DNA of 13,261 nucleotides, from assembly GCA_002383425.1 (NCBI GenBank), contig DFYV01000056.1:13084-26344 (forward strand), in the 5' to 3' direction. The stretch's first letter is position 1. Each line of letters starts with the position of its first letter. Source of the DNA: Bacteroidales bacterium UBA4073 (GTDB taxonomy: Bacteria; Bacteroidota; Bacteroidia; Bacteroidales; Tenuifilaceae). Below are positions 1 to 7,240 of the stretch, piece after piece. The notes beneath the pieces are model-generated. The model had not been told where the DNA came from. It made no database searches and saw only the letters and a program-made list of their open reading frames with translations. The position numbers and the translations under genes are program-made.

Positions 1-50
1 CTTCCAGTTATTTTTCTTGGGGCTATATTAGCCGATAATGAGGGACTAAT

Positions 51-92
51 TTCTAATTTCAACCTTCTAATTTCCACCTTCTAATTTTAATT
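51..92. repeat. Three-copy 14-nt tandem repeat downstream of the glycogen operon
   Basis: The 9-nt core ttctaattt occurs at 51-59, 65-73 and 79-87, exactly 14 nt apart. The spacers are similar (caacc, ccacc, then taatt). The block lies in the 113 nt beyond the stop codon of the synthase-phosphorylase gene. I see no gene in positions 1-113. The repeat is short and AT-rich, so slippage is the simplest origin and no function is claimed. Confidence 0.6.
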
Positions 93-113
93 CATACCCT
101 GTTATGGGTGAAT

Positions 114-3100
114 TTAAATCCAACGAACCAGGCAGAAATCCATTCGGTGAGGTAATAATGGATTATTTGGGAATATCCTTATGCCACATTCAAATGCTCC
201 GGGTTCAACGGGGATGAACTTTAAGCGGTAAGTAGCTCTTGAGCCTTCAAGGGTGGCAAGTTCAAATTCGTGAACGCGCTTAACCGTTACATGTTGGTTT
301 TCTATTAAATCGGCTACTACCAGTTCAACCCCAACTTCATCGGGAGTAAGTGGACCCAGGTCAAGGACAACCTCGGCTTCGTACTCATTGCCAAGTAGTA
401 TTGGCTCGCGGTTCATGTCGAATTGTTTAACCCGAATTACTTCAACTTCGTCCCAGTTACGGGTAATACGTCGTTTCCATGCCGAAATGCGTTTGGCTTC
501 CTCAAAATCGTTTGCAGCAAGTTCATTGAACCTGTAGTAGAGCTTGCTGTAGAAGCGGTTTTGGTAGTCGTTTATCATTCTCAGGGTAGTGAAGTTAGAT
601 GCCACCTGGGTCATGGATTTTTTAATGAACGAAATCCATTTTGGTGGGACATCGTCGGCGTTTCGTTCATAGAATGCGGGTACGATTTCATTTTCGAGTA
701 TGGTGTAGATGAGTTCTGCATCGAGTTCATCCTGAAACTCTTCTTTGGGGTATGTGGGTTCCATGGGTAGAGCCCATCCGGCATTTTCCCGGTAGCCTTC
801 AACCCACCAGCCATCCAGTACGCTGAAGTGGAGCACACCGTTCATAACGGCTTTTTGCCCGCTGGTACCGGAGGCTTCCATGGGACGGGTTGGGGTGTTC
901 AGCCAAACATCAACACCCTGAACCATCCTACGAGCCAGTTCCATATCGTAGTTTTGCAGGAAGATGATTCGCCCAAGAAACCGGGGTTGTTTCGATATTT
1001 CAATTATCATTTTTATCAAATCTTGCCCAGCTTTATCGTTTGGGTGAGCCTTGCCGGCAAAGAAGAATTGGACAGGCCTTTGCGGGTTATTTACCAGTTC
1101 AGCCAGCCTATCCTGATCTTTAAATATTAGCAATGCTCTTTTGTAGGTGGCAAACCGTCGGGCAAAGCCGATGGTGAGTATTTTATCGTTTAGTTTTTCT
1201 TGAATCTCTATTACATCTCGGGGGCTTTCGAACCTAACCATGTTAGGGTTATTCAGTCTCCTATTTACCAGTTTGACGAGTCGTTTTCTCAGCTTGTTCC
1301 GGATGTCCCAAATTCTGCTATCAGGAATATTTTCTATGGCATTCCAGTTGGGGAGTGAGTAGCCTAATTCGGTATTTTCGGGGTTGTTTTCAAGAATTGC
1401 TTTCCATTCACGGGCTGTCCATGTAGGGAAATGAACGCCATTGGTAACATAGCTGATATGAAGCTCGTTGGGGAAGTAGCAGGGCCACATGCCAGCAAAC
1501 ATCTTCCGGCTTACCTCGCCATGGAGCCAGCTTACGCCGTTTACTTCCTGCGATAAGTTTATGGCCAGATGACTCATTGAGAAACGTTCAGTTGAATCGC
1601 CCGGGGTTATTCGACCTAAATCCATGAATTGTTCCCAGGTTATTTTTAGCCTTTCGGGGTAGTGAGCCATATAGGTACGAACCAATTCCTCGGGGAAAGC
1701 ATCATGACCAGCGGGGACAGGGGTGTGAGTGGTGAAAAGGCTTGAGGCTCTGACCAGTTCCAGGGCTTCGGGGAACGATAGTTTCTCTTCCATAATGTAG
1801 CGGCGTAAACGCTCAAGTCCGATAAATGCGGCATGCCCCTCATTGATGTGGTAAATGTCGGAAACTATTCCCATTTCGTGTAAAGCCCTAATTCCTGCTA
1901 TTCCGAGAATCATCTCCTGCATAAATCTATTCTCCAGGTCGCCTCCGTAAAGGTGATGGGTAATGGTTCGGTCAAGGGGAGTGTTATCCTCAAAATCAGT
2001 ATCCAGTAGGTATAGGTCTGTTCTACCTACTTCAACTTTCCATACCCTGGCGTAAACATCGCGACCGGGGAATGCCACCTTTACGGTTATCCATTTCCCG
2101 TTTTCGTTTCTTACCGGGGTGGCAATGCTTTGCGTGAAGTTTTGCTGGTCATAAATAGCAACCTGTTGACCCGAGGCCGAAAGATTTTGGGTGAAATACC
2201 CGTAGCGGTATAAAAGACCAATGCCAACCATTTCGATATTGCGGTCAGAGGCTTCTTTTAAGTAGTCGCCGGCGAGCACTCCCAAGCCACCGGAGTATAG
2301 TCGTAGGGAGCTATGCAGGCCAAATTCCATGCTGAAATAGGCTATTCGGGGTCCTTTACGCTCGTAACGTTTCATCATGTACGAGGTAAATTTCAGGTAA
2401 ACCGACTGTAACTTTTCGACAAAGGCAGTATCGTTTTCAAGTTCCTGAAAACGAGGTAAGCTTATTTTTTCCAAAAACTGAATGGGGTTATGCTCGCATT
2501 GAATCCACAAGTCCTTATCAATCGACTCAAAAATTTCTTTTGAATCGGTATTCCACGACCACCATAAGTTCCGTGCAATCTCATCGAGGGGTTTGAGCTT
2601 TTCGGGTAATCGTTTTTGAATGATTAGCCGAACCCAGTTAGGCTGGTATTGCTTAAATTTTCGTTCAATAGTGGGTAAAACTTCCTGCCTTTCGATCTCC
2701 ATGTACATTTGGGTACGGTCGCTAACAACTTTAAGGGCTTTATCGTATGCCTGAAAGTAGAAATCGATAAAGTTTTCCCACAGGGCTATATGCGAAATCT
2801 CTTCGGCGTTAGTGGCAAGGTGTAGCCTTTTGTTGTCGTCAATTTTAATAATGTAATCAATGGTTGAGGCAATTTGCTCAACCACTTCGGGTGCGTTATC
2901 GTCGGTGCGATATATGATTTTAATTGCATCTTTTGGCTTGCTGTAGTGTTTGTTTATCCAGTCTCCAAAACCCGAAAGGGTTGTGGTAATGGTTGGAACC
3001 TTAAAAGCTAAACTCTCAAGAGGGGTATAGCCCCAGGGTTCGTAGTATGATGGGAAAACGGTAATATCCATACCGATGAGTAAATCGTAGTAAGGTTTGT

Positions 3101-4367
3101 CAAAAATACCATCATTCCCGTTGAGGTAGCAGGGTACCCAAAAGACTTTGACCTTGTCGGATGAGGCATTGTTAAGTCCCAGCTCCCGGATTCGGTGCAG
3201 AATTATTTCAGACTCAGGGTCATTCAGGTAATGGGTAACGTGGGTGTCGTCGAGTATGATGTAGCTATCGGTTTCCTTGGCATCGCGTAGGTTATGGAAT
3301 ACATCCTTTCGAGGCCCGTGGTGGCCTGCCGGGATAAGCAGGAAGGCAAGTATTTCCCTGTCAAGATTGTTTTCGCTGTTTAGCTTTGCCAAAGCTTCAA
3401 GAAAAACATCGATACCTTTATTTTTAAATTCGTATCGGCCGCTTATACCAACAACCAGGCTATCCTTTGATACATCGTGCGAGAGCATAGCTTCGGCTAC
3501 CTCGTAAAACTTTATTCTACCCTCGAGTTTGCGAAGTTGAAATTCCTTATCGGGTTTAGGAACGAAAGAACCGTCGAATCCATTGGGTGTAATTAGGTCG
3601 ATCTCATTGCCCAGAAAATACTTACATTCCTGAGCGGTAATTTCGCTAACGGTTGTAAAACAGTCCGCTTCCTTTGCTGTAATCAATTCAAGGGAATGTT
3701 TGGCAACCACATTGAACTCCTTAGCTTTGTGATCGGGGTTGTACTTATCGATGTTGCTGTAAAGGGGAATATTATTACCAGCAATGCTGCGTCCCAATAC
3801 CGTTGCGTGTGTGGTAAATACAGTTCCAATTTGTGGCATATTCTGCTTAAGATAGAGAAGTCCCGCTCCCGTCATCCACTCATGGAACTGGGCAACAACC
3901 CTATGGCGAAGGCTGAGGTTAAAGTTGGTAAAACTTTCAATCACCTTACCAGCCGCATATCCGAAAAGGGCAGGTTCAATGTAATCCCACTGCCCGGTAA
4001 TGGAATCGAGCTTAAAGTGTTCCCACAGGAGTTTAAAAATTTCGTCCTTATGCGATATTAACCCGGAGAAGTTGACAAGTATTGCTACGGGTTTGCAGGG
4101 GATATTCCATCGGCCTATTTTAACCGAAAGGCCCTCTGATAATGCATGGTTTTTCCATGCTTTAAATAGGTTTACATCTTCAATGAATTCAAGGTTATGT
4201 TCGGTATCCTTTATGATATCGGGGCCAATGGTTATGTAGTTATTACTGAGTTCATCCTCCAGCAACGAAGCCTTAGTGGATACAACGGTATGTATTCCTC
4301 CTACCTTGTTACAAACTTCCCAGCTAACTTCAAAAAGGTAGTCGGGCTTCAGCAGTTTATCCTTCAT
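114..4367 (-). CDS. Bifunctional GT3 glycogen synthase / GT35 alpha-glucan phosphorylase fusion
   Basis: This 1417-residue cytosolic protein combines two full enzymes. Residues 1-545 match eukaryote-type GT3 glycogen synthase: KVGGIHTVV at 21-29, HEW at 162-164, THATVLGR ending at R193, GRYEFKNKG with R311 and K317, and EPWGYTPLE with the E-x7-E pair E443/E451. The domain ends before the arginine-rich C-terminal regulatory helix of yeast and animal enzymes. Residues about 580-690 resemble the DUF3417 lead-in of short alpha-glucan phosphorylases. Residues about 690-1290 are GT35, with SGGLG (692-696), HINEGH (840-845), ARRFATYKR (1069-1077) and EASGTSGQK, whose K1172 is the expected pyridoxal-phosphate lysine. 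A beta-rich tail follows to 1417. By family, the N-half extends alpha-1,4-glucan (GT3 usually uses UDP-glucose) and the C-half releases glucose-1-phosphate. It is last in the operon, and its ATG is 3 nt after the GH57 stop. All key residues appear intact, so both halves are probably active. That is inferred from sequence alone. Confidence 0.93.
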   Translation of the reverse strand: MKDKLLKPDYLFEVSWEVCNKVGGIHTVVSTKASLLEDELSNNYITIGPDIIKDTEHNLEFIEDVNLFKAWKNHALSEGLSVKIGRWNIPCKPVAILVNFSGLISHKDEIFKLLWEHFKLDSITGQWDYIEPALFGYAAGKVIESFTNFNLSLRHRVVAQFHEWMTGAGLLYLKQNMPQIGTVFTTHATVLGRSIAGNNIPLYSNIDKYNPDHKAKEFNVVAKHSLELITAKEADCFTTVSEITAQECKYFLGNEIDLITPNGFDGSFVPKPDKEFQLRKLEGRIKFYEVAEAMLSHDVSKDSLVVGISGRYEFKNKGIDVFLEALAKLNSENNLDREILAFLLIPAGHHGPRKDVFHNLRDAKETDSYIILDDTHVTHYLNDPESEIILHRIRELGLNNASSDKVKVFWVPCYLNGNDGIFDKPYYDLLIGMDITVFPSYYEPWGYTPLESLAFKVPTITTTLSGFGDWINKHYSKPKDAIKIIYRTDDNAPEVVEQIASTIDYIIKIDDNKRLHLATNAEEISHIALWENFIDFYFQAYDKALKVVSDRTQMYMEIERQEVLPTIERKFKQYQPNWVRLIIQKRLPEKLKPLDEIARNLWWSWNTDSKEIFESIDKDLWIQCEHNPIQFLEKISLPRFQELENDTAFVEKLQSVYLKFTSYMMKRYERKGPRIAYFSMEFGLHSSLRLYSGGLGVLAGDYLKEASDRNIEMVGIGLLYRYGYFTQNLSASGQQVAIYDQQNFTQSIATPVRNENGKWITVKVAFPGRDVYARVWKVEVGRTDLYLLDTDFEDNTPLDRTITHHLYGGDLENRFMQEMILGIAGIRALHEMGIVSDIYHINEGHAAFIGLERLRRYIMEEKLSFPEALELVRASSLFTTHTPVPAGHDAFPEELVRTYMAHYPERLKITWEQFMDLGRITPGDSTERFSMSHLAINLSQEVNGVSWLHGEVSRKMFAGMWPCYFPNELHISYVTNGVHFPTWTAREWKAILENNPENTELGYSLPNWNAIENIPDSRIWDIRNKLRKRLVKLVNRRLNNPNMVRFESPRDVIEIQEKLNDKILTIGFARRFATYKRALLIFKDQDRLAELVNNPQRPVQFFFAGKAHPNDKAGQDLIKMIIEISKQPRFLGRIIFLQNYDMELARRMVQGVDVWLNTPTRPMEASGTSGQKAVMNGVLHFSVLDGWWVEGYRENAGWALPMEPTYPKEEFQDELDAELIYTILENEIVPAFYERNADDVPPKWISFIKKSMTQVASNFTTLRMINDYQNRFYSKLYYRFNELAANDFEEAKRISAWKRRITRNWDEVEVIRVKQFDMNREPILLGNEYEAEVVLDLGPLTPDEVGVELVVADLIENQHVTVKRVHEFELATLEGSRATYRLKFIPVEPGAFECGIRIFPNNPLLPHRMDFCLVRWI

Positions 4368-4370
4368 GCT

Positions 4371-5942
4371 TTAAGCTTTTTTGGTGTTATTACCTTTAGT
4401 TGTCGATTTTTTTGGTGTTGATTTACTTTTACTCCCATCAGTAGTTTTGGTTTTGCTTGTGGATTTGGTTTTGGTAACCGTTTCTTTGGCTTTAGTGGTT
4501 GGCGTTTTTGGCTTACTTGTCTTTATGCCAGACTCATCGGTTATAGTATTCAATTTGGACTTTCCCGCTTTTGCTGAGCTTGATTTAGCTGTTTTTTTGG
4601 TTGTTGTTTTAACCGTTTTGGGTTTTGCTGGTACATCCTTAACCGCTTCAGCTTTTAGTTTAGCTTGAAGCTCATTGATTTTTTCCTGATATACTTCAAT
4701 GAGCTTTATTGCCTCTTCGGGGTCATCGATTTTCTCGGATACAGCAGGAGTTTCAAGTAGCTTACTTTTAAGTCGGATGGTGAAGTCGCTCAACACATTC
4801 ATAAAGTTTATGAAAGCCTCGTAGGGTGTATCGTAGGGATTGAAGTATTTATGAACATCGCCATCGCTGAACCATTTGGTACACATGTAGTAGAAGTGGT
4901 CGCTGGTTTGTAGGTAAAGCCAATCGCGTTTAATATCGGGGTCGTTTACTTTTTCAACCATATCGGCAAGTGAGTAAAGCTCATTGAAGGCGCTATCCTG
5001 CAACTCATTACCGAGCCAGGCTGTTAAGTCGCGTTCCTCATCGGCCCAGGAGATGGGGTGAGGCACGTGAAGCAAAGCTACTGGTTGATGCTTTTGCGAT
5101 GCCTCCGAAGGGGTCAGGAATTCAAAGTTGGTTTTGGCAAATACCATCCGGGGTAATGCACGCATAAAGTCGAAAATACCTGTTTCGGCCCACTGGTGTT
5201 CGCCAAAGGTTTCGTAATCCATGAATAGGTTAACAATTTCTTCATTTGGGTTGATGTTGTTGAGCCAGTGTACATATTTTTCGGCGGTAAGAGGCCACTC
5301 GCTCCAGTCGCGGTTGGAAAACCTAAAGGCGATATCATCGCTGAGCCTGAAATTCTTAAGAAGCAGTTTGAGTTTGGGGTTAATGGCGTTGGAGTAAACA
5401 AAGTTTGAACTTTTCCATCCCAGTATATGTTTTGCTCCCTCGGTGAGCATGGTGTTGAATCCCATATCGGCAACCATTGCCCCAATTTCATCGGAGTAGA
5501 TAAGCTCAGTATTACGGAAACTTTTGGGTTTATACCCGATGAGTTTTTCAACCTTGTCGATTTGAGCATTAACCTGTCGGGTGAACTCCTCCCTGTTCTT
5601 TAAAGCCGAAAGGGAGTGGGAGTATGTTTCGGCCAGGAATTCCACACACCCGGTTTTGGCAAGTTTTTGGAATGACTCCAGCACTTCGGGAGCGTACATC
5701 TCAAACTGGTCGAGAGCAGTACCTGAAATGGAGTATGCAATTCTAAACCTTGAGCCATATTCCTTGATTAGGTCGAGCATTAGCTTATTTGTGGGCAGGT
5801 AACATTTTTCGGCCACCTTGTGTATTATCGACCGGTTGGCAAATTCATCGAAGTAGTTATGGTTTTTCCCGATATCAAAAAAACGATACCTCCTCAACCT
5901 GAAAGGTTGATGAACCTGGAAGTAAAAACAAATGGTTTTCAT
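4371..5942 (-). CDS. GH57 alpha-amylase/4-alpha-glucanotransferase-type enzyme with Lys/Thr/Ser-rich tail
   Basis: This is a 523-residue glycoside hydrolase family 57 protein. The family motifs appear in order: HQPF at 11-14; GTALDQ at 74-79; AETYSH at 104-109; FRNTELIY at 142-149, with E146 the expected nucleophile; MDYETFGEHQ at 241-250, with D242 the expected acid/base; and ISWADEERD at 297-305. The HQP N-terminus resembles alpha-amylase/glucanotransferase members found in archaea more than GH57 branching enzymes, so it probably cleaves or transfers alpha-1,4-glucan in the cytosol. No signal peptide is visible. A short helical, possibly coiled-coil stretch at 405-432 leads into residues 431-523, where 60 of 93 residues are Lys, Thr or Ser (26 Lys). 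This tail is not part of the catalytic fold. The gene starts 11 nt after the GT4 gene and is followed 3 nt later by the fusion gene. Hydrolase versus transferase activity cannot be settled from sequence. Confidence 0.9.
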   Translation of the reverse strand: MKTICFYFQVHQPFRLRRYRFFDIGKNHNYFDEFANRSIIHKVAEKCYLPTNKLMLDLIKEYGSRFRIAYSISGTALDQFEMYAPEVLESFQKLAKTGCVEFLAETYSHSLSALKNREEFTRQVNAQIDKVEKLIGYKPKSFRNTELIYSDEIGAMVADMGFNTMLTEGAKHILGWKSSNFVYSNAINPKLKLLLKNFRLSDDIAFRFSNRDWSEWPLTAEKYVHWLNNINPNEEIVNLFMDYETFGEHQWAETGIFDFMRALPRMVFAKTNFEFLTPSEASQKHQPVALLHVPHPISWADEERDLTAWLGNELQDSAFNELYSLADMVEKVNDPDIKRDWLYLQTSDHFYYMCTKWFSDGDVHKYFNPYDTPYEAFINFMNVLSDFTIRLKSKLLETPAVSEKIDDPEEAIKLIEVYQEKINELQAKLKAEAVKDVPAKPKTVKTTTKKTAKSSSAKAGKSKLNTITDESGIKTSKPKTPTTKAKETVTKTKSTSKTKTTDGSKSKSTPKKSTTKGNNTKKA

Positions 5943-5953
5943 ATTAATTCGTT

Positions 5954-7237
5954 TTACCTGTTAACTAATTTGTTATAAATATCAATAATTTTAGTTGCTG
6001 CTCCATCCCACTTGAGGCTGTTAACCTCTTCGGCTCCATATTTGATAAAGAAGTTAGAAAGGGCTGGGTAGTGTAGCAACCCGTAAATACTATCGGCAAG
6101 GGCATCGATATCCCAAAAATCAACCTTAATGGCATATTTCAGAACCTCGGCAACGCCCGATTGCTTGGAAATGATAACCGGAACGCTTGAGCGCATAGCT
6201 TCCAGCGGGCTAATGCCAAAAGGTTCTGATACCGAGGGCATCACATATACGTCGGAAAGCAAAAACATTTGGTTTACCTCACCACCTTTAAGAAAACCGG
6301 TAAAGTGGAAGCGTGGAGCAATACCAAGCTGGGCTACGCGTCTGATCATACGGTTAAGCATATCGCCACTACCTGCCATTACAAACCTGACGTTTTGGGT
6401 ACGTTTTAGTACTTTGTTAGCTGCTTCTACAAAGTAGTCGGGGCCTTTCTGAAAGGTTACTCTTCCCAGAAAAGTAACAATTTTCTCATTTACACCACGT
6501 TCAAACTCCTGATCGATGTTACCGGTAAAGTGAACCGCATTGTGGACTGTGATTACTTTTTCTTCCGGAATCCCATATCGATTTATTACGATATTACGTG
6601 TTAGGTTGCTTACCGCAACAACCATGTCGGCAGCCTCCATGCCCCGGCGTTCAATGTTGTAAACAGCCTGATTGATATTTTCGCCGCTGCGGTCGAACTC
6701 GGTGGCATGAACGTGAACAACAAGTGGTTTACCCGATACCATTTTGGCGGCAATGCCTGCGGGGTAGGTAAGCCAGTCGTGGACATGTATTACGTCAAAC
6801 TTTTCGTGCCAGGCTATTGAGGCTGAGATTATGGCGTATCGGGTTACCTCAGTCATCAGGTTTGGGCCGTATTTCCCGGAGAATTTAAATTTTCTTTTGA
6901 ATGTGTTGATGTCGTACTCAACGTTTTCGTTTTCGGAATACTCCACTATTTTTCTAAACTCTTCGGGGTCAACATAGGGTACTATGTTGGAGCTGATTTC
7001 CAGATATTTAATATGCTCCCAGAACTCCTCAAGGTTTTTTGATGAATGCGATACCTCGATATCTTCGGCGCTAACAAGTCGAACCCTTCGCTGGTCCTCA
7101 TCGCCATAAGCTTTGGGTACAACAAATATAATTTCGGTCCCCTGTTTGGCGAGTGCCCTGGTAAGACCATAGCAGGCAGTTCCTAACCCGCCAGTAATGT
7201 GAGGGGGAAACTCCCATCCGAACATCAAAACTCTCAT
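5954..7237 (-). CDS. GT4-type glycosyltransferase, probable glycogen/starch synthase
   Basis: This is a 427-residue GT-B glycosyltransferase. The N-terminus has the starch-synthase-like pattern WEFPPHITGGLGT (8-20), where the GGLG loop contacts the nucleotide sugar. HVHDW follows at 151-155. In the C-terminal domain, GRVTFQKG (258-265) supplies R259 and K264, and EPFGISPLE supplies the E-x7-E pair E338/E346. It is close in length to bacterial glycogen synthases, though the C-terminal half looks like general GT4. By family it would transfer glucose from ADP- or UDP-glucose to the non-reducing end of an alpha-1,4-glucan; the donor cannot be read from sequence. It lies 3 nt after the debranching-enzyme gene and 11 nt before the GH57 gene. 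An AAAGGA stretch ends 10 nt before the ATG, making it the only operon gene with a Shine-Dalgarno-like site. A different GT4 acceptor is possible, but the operon strongly favours glycogen. Confidence 0.88.
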   Translation of the reverse strand: MRVLMFGWEFPPHITGGLGTACYGLTRALAKQGTEIIFVVPKAYGDEDQRRVRLVSAEDIEVSHSSKNLEEFWEHIKYLEISSNIVPYVDPEEFRKIVEYSENENVEYDINTFKRKFKFSGKYGPNLMTEVTRYAIISASIAWHEKFDVIHVHDWLTYPAGIAAKMVSGKPLVVHVHATEFDRSGENINQAVYNIERRGMEAADMVVAVSNLTRNIVINRYGIPEEKVITVHNAVHFTGNIDQEFERGVNEKIVTFLGRVTFQKGPDYFVEAANKVLKRTQNVRFVMAGSGDMLNRMIRRVAQLGIAPRFHFTGFLKGGEVNQMFLLSDVYVMPSVSEPFGISPLEAMRSSVPVIISKQSGVAEVLKYAIKVDFWDIDALADSIYGLLHYPALSNFFIKYGAEEVNSLKWDGAATKIIDIYNKLVNR

Positions 7238-7240
7238 AAT

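Noticed and set aside
90..113. Imperfect hairpin (attc..accc / gggt..gaat) right after the stop of the fusion gene, as a terminator
   Set aside because: The stem is split by a 2-nt bulge, and on the minus strand it is not followed by a U-run, so an intrinsic terminator is not supported.
3696..4061. 121-codon plus-strand frame antisense to the GT3 domain
   Set aside because: It lies entirely opposite conserved GT3 sequence and shows no family motif of its own.
4407..4598. Two seven-A tracts (sense strand) in the GH57 tail as programmed frameshift sites
   Set aside because: A-runs are expected from a Lys-rich coding stretch. There is no slippery heptamer with a following structure and no conserved downstream frame.
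4381..4668. Plus-strand 95-codon frame encoding a very hydrophobic, membrane-like peptide
   Set aside because: It is the exact antisense of the Lys/Thr-rich GH57 tail. Complements of Lys and Thr codons give Phe, Leu, Val and Gly, which explains the hydrophobicity.
5114..5569. 151-codon minus-strand frame inside the GH57 gene
   Set aside because: It overlaps the catalytic motifs of the GH57 enzyme in another frame, and its product shows no recognisable domain.
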